The position numbers were made by a program, and so were the translations under genes. Positions 1 through 12,294 of a DNA stretch of 64,000 nucleotides are shown piece by piece (position 1 is the stretch's first letter; every line of letters starts with the position of its first letter). The notes under the pieces are model-generated. The model had not been told where the DNA came from, did not search any database, and worked only from the letters and a program-made list of their open reading frames with translations. Source of the stretch: Psychrobacter immobilis (GTDB lineage Bacteria > Pseudomonadota > Gammaproteobacteria > Pseudomonadales > Moraxellaceae); NCBI RefSeq assembly GCF_904846235.1, contig NZ_CAJGZN010000002.1:186001-250000 (forward strand). Reading direction: 5' to 3'.

Positions 1-39
1 GCATACTAATTGTTGTATATTGATTGAATAGCTAACGTA

Positions 40-546
40 TCAATACCGACCCATCTCAACGGTTGTTTCAGCAAGTACCGAATCGCCCTGCCATGCTTGT
101 ACATCTACCGTATACAGATGGTTTTTGCCGCCAGAGCAAGGTGGCTTATATGCACCGCCGGCCTCGCCTTTGCGATTGCGGTATTCTGCGACCATCTCAA
201 TACCTACTGGTACTTCGTAAGTATGACCAAATACTCGTGGCACTTCTGCGCTCGTAGCACCCTCTGGTAGTGCGAACTCCACGATACCATGGCCACCATG
301 CTGCATACGCTTGTTGCTTACATCGTTATAGACGAATACCAAGCTTTCCGCGCCTGTAGGAATGTTTGAGACAGTCATGCTAGGCGTGGCTGGACTTTTG
401 CCATCATAATTTAGACATTGCTGACCTTCAGGTACTTTTTTGCCATCCCAAGCAGCATCATTAAATTCAACATCCATTGCAAAAGCATTGGCAGATAAAG
501 CCAAGGTCGCCAAAACTGTAACCGTTTTTAAGATGAAAAAGTTCAT
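40..546 (-). CDS. exported PEBP-like protein
   Basis: Encodes about 168 residues. The chosen ATG at 546 has an AAAGGAA ribosome binding site six bases upstream; the longer frame starting at 573 adds nine residues and has no such site. Residues 1-23 form a clear signal peptide (short basic start, hydrophobic core, ANAFA cleavage site), so the product should be periplasmic. The mature part resembles the phosphatidylethanolamine-binding (PEBP/YbhB) fold: a SPATPSM stretch, a GGHG motif in mid-protein and a C-terminal KNHLYTVDVQAW segment comparable to the family's GxxHxY strand. Two cysteines (C44 and one in PPCSGG) could form a disulfide. The molecular function of bacterial PEBP proteins is mostly unknown; I infer family membership only. 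No operon partner is visible, since the window begins just after its stop. Confidence 0.75.
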   Translation of the reverse strand: MNFFILKTVTVLATLALSANAFAMDVEFNDAAWDGKKVPEGQQCLNYDGKSPATPSMTVSNIPTGAESLVFVYNDVSNKRMQHGGHGIVEFALPEGATSAEVPRVFGHTYEVPVGIEMVAEYRNRKGEAGGAYKPPCSGGKNHLYTVDVQAWQGDSVLAETTVEMGRY

Positions 547-845
547 ACTTGTTCCTTTAGGTAACTGATGCATTAATAACGATAGTCCATCTTATTTCGT
601 AGATTAGTTTTGATAATTGAATATAACTTTATAATAAATAAACACGGTTAAGTTAATCATATCGTTTAGCATTTTTGTTAATCCTTTGGGCAAGTGATGA
701 GCGGTTCTACAGGCTACATGTAAATACTGTCTCAATAAGCATGCTTGCAGTATCATAGGTTACTCGATAGGTATTTATCTGATTGGGTATGTTGTAGTAG
801 TATCTGAATCATTGTATCTACACGACTTAGAATAATAGGATCATC

Positions 846-1676
846 ATGTTTATCGAAGATAAGATTGCCAAAGAAAGTATGACTACTAAAATCTCGACCC
901 CCAAAATCATCTTTTTTGACATCGATGATACCTTAAGCCGTAACGGCATTATCGCTGAACACAATAAAGCGACGCTTGAGCAGCTTGCAGATACCGATAT
1001 TAAACTAGTGATTTCGACTGGCCGTTCTAAAGCCATATTGCCTGAAGACATTTTAGCGTTGCTTGATGCAGATATATTGGACGCCATTATTTGTATGAAT
1101 GGACAATATAGTTTTGATAAAAGCGGCCGAATCAGCCACTACCCGCTAACGGCTGAACAGACAGATAAAATCGTACGCCTATGCCAGCAGAGTGATTTGA
1201 TTCATAAGTTTGACTCTGCTACTCATATCGCTTGGTCAGGTGAAAATGAACGTTTACGCGAGTTCAATGCGGTCACGCCCAATTCGATCCTTGACCCTGA
1301 GTACTACAAAACAAATACCGTCTATCAATGCTCGGTATTCTTTAATAATCAGCAAGAAAAGATGCAAGACATCGACTTTGCCCAGTATGATTTAAAGCTG
1401 GTGCATTGGCATCAGATTGGTGCTGATATATTGCCAGCAGATGCGTCAAAAGCCCGCGGTATCAAAGATGTATGCAAATACTATGATGTAGATGCAAGCG
1501 AATGTATGGCATTTGGTGATGGTATGAATGATTTAGAAATGTTCGACTTGGTTGGATTTGCTGTAGCCATGGGCGATGCACAGCCAGCTTTAATAGAACG
1601 CGCTGATTTCGTCACTGGGACGATCGAAGAGTATGGTATTCAAACCGTGCTTAATCAGTTAACAATGAAGTCGTAA
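846..1676 (+). CDS. Cof-type HAD-superfamily phosphatase
   Basis: A 276-residue member of the haloacid dehalogenase superfamily, subfamily IIB (Cof/YkrA-like). Motif I, FFDIDDT, holds the nucleophile and acid/base aspartates D25 and D27. Motif II is a STGR segment near residue 58, and motif IV is GDGMND near residue 224, which binds magnesium. The length fits Cof enzymes, which dephosphorylate sugar phosphates, FMN, pyridoxal phosphate or similar small molecules; the substrate cannot be read from sequence. The ATG at 846 has AGGA five bases upstream. A second methionine at residue 12 is a possible but less supported start. It stands alone and is followed by a good terminator shared with the converging SDR gene. 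Confidence 0.88.
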   Translation: MFIEDKIAKESMTTKISTPKIIFFDIDDTLSRNGIIAEHNKATLEQLADTDIKLVISTGRSKAILPEDILALLDADILDAIICMNGQYSFDKSGRISHYPLTAEQTDKIVRLCQQSDLIHKFDSATHIAWSGENERLREFNAVTPNSILDPEYYKTNTVYQCSVFFNNQQEKMQDIDFAQYDLKLVHWHQIGADILPADASKARGIKDVCKYYDVDASECMAFGDGMNDLEMFDLVGFAVAMGDAQPALIERADFVTGTIEEYGIQTVLNQLTMKS

Positions 1677-1727
1677 GACTGTTCAGGCACATAGAGCCAT
1701 TAATGTTTATCTAATTAACGTTCAATT

Positions 1728-1764
1728 AAAAAAGCCCTTACTAACCGACTAGTAAGGGCTTTTT
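1728..1764. terminator. bidirectional Rho-independent terminator
   Basis: The arms AGCCCTTACT and AGTAAGGGCT form a perfect 10-bp stem with an 8-base loop, flanked by an A tract on one side and a T tract on the other. It can end the HAD gene on the plus strand and the SDR gene on the minus strand. Confidence 0.9.
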
Positions 1765-1895
1765 GTTATGGACTAACTTTATATAAACGTTTCAACTGGA
1801 AACTGTAGCGGTGATAATTCCAATACCTTGTCGAGTATTCATTTCATTCTTTCTACAAATCTAATAGAACGTTAAGGCGTCAGTTAAGGCCTCAA

Positions 1896-2723
1896 TTAAG
1901 GCATGGTTAAGCCACCATCGACAGCGATAGATTGTCCAGTAATAGCCATGCTCAAATCAGATGCCATGAGCAATACTGAATTGGCAAAGTCAGCTACCGA
2001 AGTCGCTTGGCGCAGCGGCGTCGTAGTCGCGATATAGTCAAATACCTCTTCAGTGGTTAAGCTGCTTGCGTCGGTGGTTTTTAATAAGCCACCTGCTAGC
2101 AAATTCACCCGAATACCATATTTACCAAGTTCGCTCGCGAGATTGCGCGTTAGCCCAATCAATGCTGATTTAGCCGTGGTGTAATCATAATAGGTAACCA
2201 CTGGGTTGTAAACAAGATTGGTTGAGATGTTAATAATTTTACCTACTTGCTGCGCTTTCATTTGCGGCAACACTGCTTGCACTGTATTGACTGCGCCCTT
2301 GACGATACCGTCCATTTGTTGCGAAAAGTGCGACCACCTTACTGTTTCAATACTAGTGTACGCAGCGCTTGGATTGAACTGATAACTTGGCAAGGCATTA
2401 TTGACCAATATATCGATACGACCATGACGAGTGATGACTTCAGCTGCCATGGCTTGTACTTGCTCAAGATCGGTCACATCCGCCTGATAAGCAAATGCTT
2501 GTCCACCTGTCGCGATGATATCAGCCACTACTGCCTCAGCAGCCTCTTTACTATTGAGGTAGTTGACGCAAACGATAGCGCCTGCTGCTGCCATTTGCTG
2601 TGCAATCTGTGCACCAAGCCCACGACTGGCACCAGTGACTATGGCAACTTTATCCGTAAGCAATGCCGGTATAACTGAGTGGCTTTTATTCAAGGCATTT
2701 TGAGTTGAGGTACTTTCGGTCAT
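1896..2723 (-). CDS. short-chain dehydrogenase/reductase (FabG-like)
   Basis: A 275-residue SDR enzyme, likely NAD(P)H-dependent and cytosolic. The Rossmann nucleotide-binding motif TGASRGLG begins near residue 30, followed by a VNNAL segment (variant of NNAG), an active-site serine in ISTNL, and the catalytic YDYTTAK (YxxxK). The C-terminal TGQSIAVDGG segment is typical of 3-oxoacyl-ACP reductase-like members. The first ~22 residues are a hydrophilic extension before the core. Many SDRs annotated as FabG have other substrates, and this one lies away from the fatty acid genes, so a role in fatty acid synthesis should not be assumed. The start has AAAGGA nine bases upstream. Single gene, converging with the HAD gene. 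Confidence 0.88.
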   Translation of the reverse strand: MTESTSTQNALNKSHSVIPALLTDKVAIVTGASRGLGAQIAQQMAAAGAIVCVNYLNSKEAAEAVVADIIATGGQAFAYQADVTDLEQVQAMAAEVITRHGRIDILVNNALPSYQFNPSAAYTSIETVRWSHFSQQMDGIVKGAVNTVQAVLPQMKAQQVGKIINISTNLVYNPVVTYYDYTTAKSALIGLTRNLASELGKYGIRVNLLAGGLLKTTDASSLTTEEVFDYIATTTPLRQATSVADFANSVLLMASDLSMAITGQSIAVDGGLTMP

Positions 2724-3098
2724 TGTGCTGTATCCTTTATTATTATGGTATGGTTGGTGTCTTAGAGCCGAAGGCTTATACTTACTTAGATGATGTTCGT
2801 CATACTTCGGCCTGCGCCAATCATAGCATGGTTATATGCTATCTTTTTTCGATTCGACGTTAGCAGCTCGCTAGCAATTCTACCCAAAATTAGCTGTCAT
2901 TAAGTTAGTTTTGCTACTCATCTCATTAGCCCAACTGGCTATTTTTATTAGTATTATTGAGCATTGCCTTAATGATAACCCTTTAAATTGTATAAACTAA
3001 TGACCATAATAGTTTTATTGGCCATGTCAGGCTTGTATCTTTTTGGCTTTTTTATTGAATTTTTCTGATTTGCATTATCTTTATTTAGGAGAGATATT
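2724..3098. other. 375-base spacer with two hairpins upstream of potD
   Basis: The divergent spacer between the SDR gene and potD. It holds a 7-bp inverted repeat GCCGAAG/CTTCGGC (2767-2811) followed on the plus strand by a terminator-like hairpin. The last 200 bases before potD are A+T-rich and should contain its promoter, but I could not pick a convincing -35/-10 pair. No open reading frame of note. Confidence 0.6.
2823..2849 (+). terminator. terminator-like hairpin ahead of potD
   Basis: Arms ATAGCAT and ATGCTAT (7 bp perfect, 6-base loop) are followed after one C by six T residues on the plus strand. No plus-strand gene precedes it since the HAD gene ended about 1.1 kb earlier behind its own terminator. 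It may end a small RNA or act as an attenuator in a long potD leader; it may also be chance. Confidence 0.45.
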
Positions 3099-4232
3099 TT
3101 GACCCATTTATCGTCGTCCCATCCCACTACTCACACCTCGGCTAGTGTCGGTCGTATAGTGCCAAAAGCATTATTAGCAATGGCTGTCGGCTTGGTGCTT
3201 GCCAGCTGTAGCAACTCTGATAATGCAGCGGATGGCAGTGCTGCGGCGAGCAATGAGACGCTGAACCTTTACAACTGGTCAGAATATATGCCGCAAGAGA
3301 TTTTAGATGGTTTTGAAGAAGAAACTGGCATCTCAGTTAATTACACCACATTTGACTCTAACGAAGCCATGTATGCCAAGCTCAAACTATTGGATGATTC
3401 TAGTCAGTATGACTTAGCGATTCCATCGACTTATTATGTTGAAAAAATGGCGAAAGAAGGACTACTACAAGAGCTAGACAAATCCAAATTGAGCAACTTC
3501 AAAAACCTTGATACCTCATTTACCAATACCAAAGTTGATCCTGATAACAAATACTCTATCCCTTATATGTGGGGCAGCACTGGCCTAGCCATTAATGGTG
3601 ACAGTGTCGATCCGAAAACTGTTAATAGCTGGAATGACCTATGGGATCCTAAGTATAAGAGTCAGGTGATGCTGACCAATGATGTGCGTGAAGTCTTTGG
3701 TATGGCACTGCTGACTCTTGGCTACTCAGGTAATAGTAGCAATCCTGACGAAATCGAAGCCGCTTACGATAAGCTCACCACGTTGATGCCAAACGTCAAA
3801 ACTTTTAACTCTGATGCGACACGTATGCCATATATCGAAGGTGAGACTGCGCTTGGTATGACATGGAATGGTGAAGCAGTCATGGCCAATGACGAAGGTT
3901 TGACTAGCTTGGTTTATAAGTATCCAACCGAAGGCGCTATCTTATGGATGGACAACTTTGTCATTCCAAAAAATGCCAAGCAAGTTGATGCAGCACATAA
4001 ATTTATTGATTATTTATTACGTCCTGAAAATGCAAAAATCGTCAGCGAAGAGATCGGCTACGCATCACCAAACATAGCAGCGCGTGAGCTGATGGATGAG
4101 AGCGTCCAAAACAATCCAACGATTTATCCCTCTAAAGAAGTATTAGCAAAAGCTGAGTTCCAAGAAGATGTAGGCGATGAGGCGTTGCAAGTGTATCAAC
4201 AGTACTGGGATAAGCTAAAGACTGGTCGTTAA
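3099..4232 (+). CDS. potD: spermidine/putrescine-binding lipoprotein (PotD-like)
   Basis: A 377-residue periplasmic substrate-binding protein for polyamine ABC import. The start is a TTG at 3099 backed by an AGGAGAG ribosome binding site; the first internal methionine (residue 28) lies inside the export signal and is too late. The signal ends in a lipobox LASC, so the mature protein is probably a lipoprotein. The body follows E. coli PotD closely by eye: YNWSEYMP, SNEAMYAKLK, IPSTYYVEKM, GYSGN, MTWNGEA, WMDNF and the closing YWDKLKTGR. The aromatic and acidic residues of these motifs form the polyamine pocket in the family. No permease or ATPase genes (potABC) are beside it, so partners must lie elsewhere. 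A PotF (putrescine-only) role is possible. Confidence 0.9.
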   Translation: MTHLSSSHPTTHTSASVGRIVPKALLAMAVGLVLASCSNSDNAADGSAAASNETLNLYNWSEYMPQEILDGFEEETGISVNYTTFDSNEAMYAKLKLLDDSSQYDLAIPSTYYVEKMAKEGLLQELDKSKLSNFKNLDTSFTNTKVDPDNKYSIPYMWGSTGLAINGDSVDPKTVNSWNDLWDPKYKSQVMLTNDVREVFGMALLTLGYSGNSSNPDEIEAAYDKLTTLMPNVKTFNSDATRMPYIEGETALGMTWNGEAVMANDEGLTSLVYKYPTEGAILWMDNFVIPKNAKQVDAAHKFIDYLLRPENAKIVSEEIGYASPNIAARELMDESVQNNPTIYPSKEVLAKAEFQEDVGDEALQVYQQYWDKLKTGR

Positions 4233-4276
4233 TAGTTTTAATTTAGTACTTTAAAATAAAGTAGTCTTTGAAAAAT

Positions 4277-4310
4277 AAAAACGCTGATCCTAAATGGTCA
4301 GCGTTTTTTT
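4277..4310. terminator. bidirectional terminator between potD and FUSC gene
   Basis: ACGCTGA/TCAGCGT stem extended by CC/GG past one bulged T, with A and T tracts on the two sides. It lies 45 bases after the potD stop and directly after the FUSC-gene stop on the other strand. Confidence 0.88.
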
Positions 4311-4313
4311 GCG

Positions 4314-5525
4314 CTATAAATGTAAATCCGTCTCGCCGCCCTGCTCTTTCATTCGGCGCTGCTCTCGGCGCTGATAGCCTAGACCAGATGCAGCAAACCA
4401 ATGCGGTTTCGATGTTTGCAGTAAATCACTCAGTTGCTGCAACTGAGTCTGCAAGGTTTGGGTCAACCAAAAATAGCCCTGCCACTCAAATGCTAGGTGC
4501 TGTACGCTTGGATACTCTGAGACAGCAATACGAGTAATGGGCCGGAATACTTCGTCACTTGGACTACGTAATACCGCTGCCATATGTTGCATCGCTTGGG
4601 TTAGCTCATGCTGATAATGTACCAATAGAACATGGTTTTCTTCATCAATTTCGATATTTGCCAAGCGCGGTGCCGCACTTAACAGCAAATCAATCGTTCC
4701 GATAATATTACGGTGGGTACGTTGAATTGTCTCTAGCGTTTCCTTTTCGATTCCTGACTCACTGGCAGTCGCCGCGATATGTGGTCGCACAGCCAGCAGA
4801 CGTTTATTAATCTGCTGTAACGCTGTGACCAATGCCCTATCAACAGGTACTTCCTTAACAGGAAAGGCCGCTGGGTTTAACTTTTGAACAGAGTCGTCCA
4901 CCACTCCATCCGTCGCGTCAATATGATGACCTACGCCAGCGTAGAGGCTACTACAAGCGTCAAGGTTACTACTCAATAAGAACCGCCACATCAACGTTGA
5001 TTTAAGCGGCAAAATCAGCGTCACTGCTACCGAAACGCCTGTCCCCAGTAAGATATTTAGCGCGCGGTAGATACCATCTTGACCAATGCTACTATTGCCT
5101 AAATCAGAGACAATCATCAACATAGTGATACCCGTTAGCAGCCCTGTATACCCAAGCTGTCTGACGGCTAAATAGCCAATGATGCCGCTGAGCAGACCAA
5201 TGAGCGCATAGTCCACCCATAGCCATGCGCCTGCGTTCTGATTAAACCATAACACCCCAAGCGCAGTACCAATACCTAACAAAGTACCAATCACGCGCTC
5301 TTTTGCCTTAGTATAAATAGCGCCTTGGTATTGCAATAACCCTAGAATAATAAATACTGTAATGGTCGTCCATTCACCGTGCGGAAGATTGGTGATTTTA
5401 TTTACCAATAAAGCCAGTATCACAGCCGTACCTAGTCGGGTGGCATGTAGGATATCTGCATGTTGGTAGCGAACATAGGGTTCGACAAATGGAGCAGTAA
5501 TACGCTGATAAAGGGTGGGTTTCAC
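4314..5525 (-). CDS. FUSC-family inner membrane protein
   Basis: A 403-residue integral membrane protein. The N-terminal half (about residues 30-185) has around six hydrophobic segments with the FUSC/aromatic-acid-exporter pattern (LPHGEWTTITVFIIL, KAKERVIGTLLGIGTALG, ALNILLGTGVSVAVTLILP). The C-terminal half (about 190-403) is a soluble, largely helical cytoplasmic domain. This matches the shorter YccS/YhfK-type or p-hydroxybenzoate-efflux-like proteins, whose substrates are mostly unproven. The start codon is GTG at 5525 with only a weak purine-rich sequence upstream, so the exact start is less sure. Single gene, converging with potD. Confidence 0.82.
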   Translation of the reverse strand: MKPTLYQRITAPFVEPYVRYQHADILHATRLGTAVILALLVNKITNLPHGEWTTITVFIILGLLQYQGAIYTKAKERVIGTLLGIGTALGVLWFNQNAGAWLWVDYALIGLLSGIIGYLAVRQLGYTGLLTGITMLMIVSDLGNSSIGQDGIYRALNILLGTGVSVAVTLILPLKSTLMWRFLLSSNLDACSSLYAGVGHHIDATDGVVDDSVQKLNPAAFPVKEVPVDRALVTALQQINKRLLAVRPHIAATASESGIEKETLETIQRTHRNIIGTIDLLLSAAPRLANIEIDEENHVLLVHYQHELTQAMQHMAAVLRSPSDEVFRPITRIAVSEYPSVQHLAFEWQGYFWLTQTLQTQLQQLSDLLQTSKPHWFAASGLGYQRREQRRMKEQGGETDLHL

Positions 5526-5642
5526 GCAAGGCTACTCTTTTTGGGTGGAATGTTTAGGTGAGACATTCTAATAAAGTATTATTAAAATATCTCAATAACT
5601 AAGGGTAAGTATAAATGGATATTCTATCAGCAAAATGACGGG

Positions 5643-5696
5643 CAAAAAATAACGCCTTTTACCCATTATTCACAGGTAAAAGGCGTTATAAAAAAT
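5643..5696 (-). terminator. terminator of gltBD
   Basis: The 15-base arms ATAACGCCTTTTACC and GGTAAAAGGCGTTAT are perfectly complementary around an 11-base loop, and on the minus strand the stem is followed by a T tract. It lies about 120 bases after the gltD stop. An A/T tract on the other side could let it serve the plus strand too. Confidence 0.88.
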
Positions 5697-5814
5697 ATCC
5701 TAGCACACTATATTGAAATCTACGCTATTAAAGATTATTCATCAAATGACTTATCAAATTATTCATTGAGAACTGCGTCACTGTTAATGAATGATAGTCT
5801 ATTGCGCTAGCGTA

Positions 5815-7302
<1,488 letters not shown>

Positions 7303-7454
7303 CTAAAATTTAAGACATATATCGCTGCTGTCACGTACCTGCTGAAAACCTGTGAGTTAAAACGTCTCTAAAAACGGAACGCTGGCTAACCTGATTAAAG
7401 CGACTGCCGATCCATCAATGCACTCCATTGATATGATAGACAGTCATGTATCGG

Positions 7455-10400
7455 CTATTGTGGGTCGGCCATGGTAGTTTTAAGAAGGCTTGCAATGTTC
7501 GCCGCTTTTGGCTTAACCAAATAGAACTTACGAACATAGTGCTCAAAGTCGTTCAGAATTGTCTGACCCCATGCACTGCCTGTTTTATCTACATGAGCTT
7601 CAATCACTTGTTGCAAATGAATGCGATGCTCTTCTGTTTGCTCGCTTGAAATACGGTTTAGATCAATTAGCTCATGGTTGCAACGATCAAAGAAGTCGCC
7701 TTCCATATCGAGTACATACGCAAAACCACCCGTCATACCAGCACCGAAGTTGAGTCCAGTACGGCCAAGAATCGTGACGATACCGCCGGTCATATACTCA
7801 CAGCAATGGTCGCCTGTGCCTTCGATGACTGCATGTGCGCCAGAGTTACGGACGCCAAAACGCTCACCTGCTGTACCAGCAGCATATAGCTTACCGCCAG
7901 TTGCACCATAGAGACAGGTATTACCAATGATGGCCGTCTCTTGTGCTACAAAGTTTGAGTCTTTTGGCGGATAAATCACAATCTCACCGCCTGCCATACC
8001 TTTACCCACATAGTCATTGGCGTCGCCTTCAAGCTCGATATTTAAACCGCCAGCATTCCACACGCCCAAACTTTGCCCTGCAGTACCCGTTAGACGAAGC
8101 TTAATTGGCATATCGCTCATGCCAAGGTTGCCCCAGACTTGCGCAATCTCACCAGAAATACGAGCACCGATAGAGCGGTCACAGTTACCAACGAAATAGC
8201 TATAGTCGCCGCCTGCCCCTTTGCGAATGTTCACGAGCATATCGCTAATCATCTGCTCAGCAAGCAAGCCTTTATCAAACGGCTCATTACGCTCAACCTG
8301 ACAAGTTTGTGCTTTGCCTACGCTGGCTGGGTGACTAAATAGCAATGGCGTTAGATCAAGATGACGCTGCTTATCCGTATTGCCTTCTAGAATATCAAGC
8401 AAGTCAGTACGACCGACCAGCTCTTCCATACTACGAACACCTAACGCCGCCAACCACTCACGCGTCTCAGTTGCGACAAACTTAAAGAAGTTAATCAACA
8501 TTTCTGCTTCGCCAATGAAATGCTCATCACGCAGCTTGGCTTTTTGAGTAGCAACACCTGTCGGACAGTTATTTAAATGACAGATACGAAGGTACTTACA
8601 ACCAACTGCAATCATTGGCGTGGTACCAAAGCCAAAGCTCTCTGCACCCAAGATAGCAGCTTTTACTACATCCAGTCCTGTTTTTAGACCACCGTCGGTC
8701 TGGACACGTACCTTATCACGTAACCCATTCACTCGTAGAGACTGATGAGTCTCAGCCAAACCTAGCTCCCATGGTGAGCCTGCATGATGGATAGACGATA
8801 GCGGAGACGCTGCCGTACCACCATCATAGCCTGAGATAGTAATCAAATCGGCATAGGCTTTTGCAACGCCTGTCGCGATCGTACCAACACCTGGACGTGA
8901 GACCAATTTAACCGATACCAATGCATCTGGATTGACTTGTTTTAAATCAAAAATCAGCTGTGCCAAATCTTCGATAGAATAAATATCATGATGCGGCGGC
9001 GGTGAAATCAAGGTCACACCTGGTACTGAATAACGTAAACGTGCAATCAACGCGTTGACTTTACCACCAGGTAGCTGTCCACCTTCACCAGGCTTGGCAC
9101 CTTGAGCTACTTTAATCTGCATGACTTCAGCGGAGCGAAGATAGGCAGGCGTTACCCCAAAACGACCAGAAGCAACTTGCTTGATTTTTGAGTTGCGCAA
9201 TGTGCCATAACGCGCAGGATCTTCACCGCCCTCACCAGAGTTTGAACGACCACCGATAGTATTCATAGCCATCGCAATCGACTCATGCGCTTCAGGAGAT
9301 AGCGCGCCTAATGACATGCCAGCTGAGTCAAAACGCGTCAAGATTTCAGAGATATCTTCCACTTCATTGACATCGATACTGTTGTCAGTTTTCAGTTGCA
9401 ACAAATCACGTAAAGTAGCAACTGGACGGCTATTAACTAGATCAGCATAATTGCGATAGTTATCGTAATCACCAGTACGTACTGCAGTATGCAGGCTGTT
9501 AATCACATCAGGGTTAAAGGCATGGTACTCTTTGTTGAAGACGAACTTAAGCAGACCGCCCTGATCTAGAGGAGCGCGTCGCTTAAACGCATTGGCAGCC
9601 AATTGCGCTTGATCAGCAGCAAGGTCTGCAAAGGTAGCGCCTTTGATACGGCTTTGTACGCCTTTAAAGCATAAATTGACGACTTCTTCTGAAAGGCCAA
9701 CCGCTTCAAACAACTGCGCGCCGCGATAAGAAACAATGGTAGAGATACCCATTTTTGATAAGATTTTTAGCAAACCTTTATCCAAGCCTTTACGGAAATT
9801 AACACGGGCTTGAATCGGATCACCAAGTAGCTCACCAGTAGCAACCAAATCATCAATGACATCATATGCTAGATATGGATATACACAAGTTGCACCAAAG
9901 CCGATCAATACCGCTATTTGATGCGAGTCACGAGCAAGACCTGTCTCAATGATTAAATTAGCATCGGTACGGATACCTTGCGCGATTAGATAATGATGCA
10001 CAGCACCAGTAACCATAATGGCGTTAGCAGGTACTTTGTCTGCATCGATATCTTTATCAGACAAGACAATCAACGTATTTCCTGAGCGAATGTTATCTGC
10101 CACTTGCTCACAGATAGCGACGATAGCATCAGATAGCTCTAGAGTACGGTCATAGTTCAGATCAATGCGAGCCATCTTGAACGCTGGATCATCCAAGGTT
10201 TCAAGCTGCTGCATCTTACTGGCTGACAATACTGGCGATGACAAAATAATACGATGCGCATCTCTCGCAGATGGCGCAAATACGTTAGTCTCAGCGCCTA
10301 AACAAGTCTGCAACGACATCACGATAGATTCACGTAATGGATCGATTGGCGGATTGGTCACCTGTGCAAACTGCTGACGGAAAAAGTCACCGACATGGCG

Positions 10401-11918
10401 AATTTGCTGCGACAGTACAGCCATTGGCGTATCGTCGCCCATTGAGCCGACTGGTTCTTGACCATTTTCAGCATTAGGGCGAATGATTTCTGTGCGCTCT
10501 TCATTGGTGATGTGATACATCTTTTGTAGCGCTTTTAGCTTATCACCGCGGCACGCTTGCGTTGCCAATGTCTCTTCTAGACGCTCATCATCACGAACAC
10601 GCGTCGCTTCTTCACGCAACCATTTGCGATATGGATGCGCCGTTTTTAGTAAAGTTGCAATAGCTGTCGTATCTAAAATTTGACCTGTCAACGTATCAAT
10701 GACCAGCATTTGACCAGGTCCAACGCGACCTTTTGCCAATACATCTTGTGGCTCGTAATCCCAAACGCCCACTTCTGATGCAACAGTGATATAACCATTC
10801 TTAGTGGTTACCCAACGTGACGGGCGCAAACCGTTTCTATCGAGCATACAGACCGCATAGCGTCCATCTTGAATGACTAGCCCTGCTGGGCCGTCCCACG
10901 CTTCCATATGCTGTGAGTAAAACTCATAAAACGCACGCAGATCCATATCCATGCTATCAACATTCTGCCACGCTGGTGGAACCAAAATCGACATCGCATG
11001 GAACAAATTCATACCACCAGACATTAGCACTTCAAGCATGTTATCTAGGCTTGATGAATCAGAACCTGTACTGTTTACAAGTGGCGTCAATTCATTCAAG
11101 TTCGGCAGTTTGTCTGATTTGAGCTTTGGCGTGCGTGCTTTGGACCAGTTGCGGTTGCCTGTAATGGTATTTAACTCACCGTTGTGCGCAAGATAACGGA
11201 ATGGCTGTGCCAGTGGCCAACGCGGCAAAGTATTGGTGGAGAAACGCTGATGGAAAACCACGATATGTGACGCCAAGCGCTCGTCTTGAAGATCCAAGAA
11301 AAATGCTGGCAGGTCTGATGGCATGACCAGACCTTTATAAATAATGGTCTGGCAGCTTAATGAACATACATAAAACAGCTCGTCATCTGTCAGGCGCTGC
11401 TCTGCTTTTTTGCGTGCAACAAATAGCTTACGGTTGAAATCTTCAGCAGCCAAGTCATCTGGCGCATTGACAAATACCTGCTTAAAGTCTGGCAATGTCT
11501 CACGACCAATCTCACCAACAATACTCAAGTCAAGTGGTACATCACGCCAGCCAGCCACTTCTAATCCTTGGGCGGTAATCTCATCGCTCAATACTTGTTG
11601 GCTATGCTTGGCTTTATCGCTATCTAAATTAACGAACACCATACCGACAGCAAAGTTGTCTGTAATGGCAAATTGCTGCTCGTCAGCAATTTGTTTAAAG
11701 AAATCGGTAGGCGTTGCTAATAGTAAGCCACAACCATCACCAGTTCTACCGTCAGCAGCAACACCGCCGCGATGTGTCATACAACTTAAACTATGAATGG
11801 CAGTTTTTACCAAATCATGGCTCGCTTCACCCTCAATATGGGCAATTAGGCCAAAACCGCAATTATCAGAAAAATCATCTGGCGTGGCCAGGTGTGTTTG
11901 TGAGGAAATCATTGACAT
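7455..11918 (-). CDS. gltB: glutamate synthase (NADPH) large subunit
   Basis: The alpha subunit of glutamate synthase, about 1487 residues, which makes glutamate from glutamine and 2-oxoglutarate. The start at 11918 has an AAGGA site six bases upstream; a frame start at 11945 lacks one. Residues 1-19 are a propeptide that must be removed to expose the catalytic cysteine in [11 protein letters not shown] (C20). The class II glutaminase domain spans about 20-430, a central domain follows, then the FMN-binding synthase barrel (about 800-1180, with GGEDPARYG and [10 protein letters not shown]), the 3Fe-4S cysteines in [12 protein letters not shown], and the C-terminal GXGXG beta-helix (about 1240-1430). 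All expected parts are present. Two internal starts (codons for M1 and M3 of this form) are possible. It has an 864-base upstream region. Confidence 0.96.
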   Translation of the reverse strand: MSMISSQTHLATPDDFSDNCGFGLIAHIEGEASHDLVKTAIHSLSCMTHRGGVAADGRTGDGCGLLLATPTDFFKQIADEQQFAITDNFAVGMVFVNLDSDKAKHSQQVLSDEITAQGLEVAGWRDVPLDLSIVGEIGRETLPDFKQVFVNAPDDLAAEDFNRKLFVARKKAEQRLTDDELFYVCSLSCQTIIYKGLVMPSDLPAFFLDLQDERLASHIVVFHQRFSTNTLPRWPLAQPFRYLAHNGELNTITGNRNWSKARTPKLKSDKLPNLNELTPLVNSTGSDSSSLDNMLEVLMSGGMNLFHAMSILVPPAWQNVDSMDMDLRAFYEFYSQHMEAWDGPAGLVIQDGRYAVCMLDRNGLRPSRWVTTKNGYITVASEVGVWDYEPQDVLAKGRVGPGQMLVIDTLTGQILDTTAIATLLKTAHPYRKWLREEATRVRDDERLEETLATQACRGDKLKALQKMYHITNEERTEIIRPNAENGQEPVGSMGDDTPMAVLSQQIRHVGDFFRQQFAQVTNPPIDPLRESIVMSLQTCLGAETNVFAPSARDAHRIILSSPVLSASKMQQLETLDDPAFKMARIDLNYDRTLELSDAIVAICEQVADNIRSGNTLIVLSDKDIDADKVPANAIMVTGAVHHYLIAQGIRTDANLIIETGLARDSHQIAVLIGFGATCVYPYLAYDVIDDLVATGELLGDPIQARVNFRKGLDKGLLKILSKMGISTIVSYRGAQLFEAVGLSEEVVNLCFKGVQSRIKGATFADLAADQAQLAANAFKRRAPLDQGGLLKFVFNKEYHAFNPDVINSLHTAVRTGDYDNYRNYADLVNSRPVATLRDLLQLKTDNSIDVNEVEDISEILTRFDSAGMSLGALSPEAHESIAMAMNTIGGRSNSGEGGEDPARYGTLRNSKIKQVASGRFGVTPAYLRSAEVMQIKVAQGAKPGEGGQLPGGKVNALIARLRYSVPGVTLISPPPHHDIYSIEDLAQLIFDLKQVNPDALVSVKLVSRPGVGTIATGVAKAYADLITISGYDGGTAASPLSSIHHAGSPWELGLAETHQSLRVNGLRDKVRVQTDGGLKTGLDVVKAAILGAESFGFGTTPMIAVGCKYLRICHLNNCPTGVATQKAKLRDEHFIGEAEMLINFFKFVATETREWLAALGVRSMEELVGRTDLLDILEGNTDKQRHLDLTPLLFSHPASVGKAQTCQVERNEPFDKGLLAEQMISDMLVNIRKGAGGDYSYFVGNCDRSIGARISGEIAQVWGNLGMSDMPIKLRLTGTAGQSLGVWNAGGLNIELEGDANDYVGKGMAGGEIVIYPPKDSNFVAQETAIIGNTCLYGATGGKLYAAGTAGERFGVRNSGAHAVIEGTGDHCCEYMTGGIVTILGRTGLNFGAGMTGGFAYVLDMEGDFFDRCNHELIDLNRISSEQTEEHRIHLQQVIEAHVDKTGSAWGQTILNDFEHYVRKFYLVKPKAANIASLLKTTMADPQ

Positions 11919-12294
11919 AGCTTGTCCTTTTAAGTAGACGGGCAACTTACATTTCCAATGCGGAGTATAAGTTGGTACCCGTAAGCAGAACGGGCTGATA
12001 GTGGATATTCGTGTGTTCGAATTGGCAAATAGTGCAATGCTCGATAGACATCATACTCTAAGAGAAAGTAAAACCCTTGACCCTCCTGGTCATTAGCTGA
12101 TGTCTTGACATGTGGTCCGTGTATCAAAAGATAGTAAGTAGCAGCCCTTGGCAACGGGAGAATCTACGCCCTTAAATGCCAGTTACTCAATCAGTGATAT
12201 CTAATGCCATTCATTTAAGCATCATTTGTTATGTTGTCATGTCTAGCATTTAAAGCTAAGCACACAATAACTTAATAACGGTGCACTTGTTTAT

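Noticed and set aside
5761-5792. ATTCATT/AATGAAT inverted repeat after gltD
   Set aside because: Low complexity, only 7 bp with an 18-base loop and no T tract; the strong terminator 70 bases on explains the end of gltBD.
12105-12133. Plus-strand promoter with perfect TTGACA
   Set aside because: No acceptable -10 box at 16-18 bases, so it is not listed as a promoter.
11930-12154. Minus-strand frame of 74 codons just upstream of gltB
   Set aside because: Starts with TTG, has no ribosome binding site and no recognisable protein pattern; the region looks like leader DNA.
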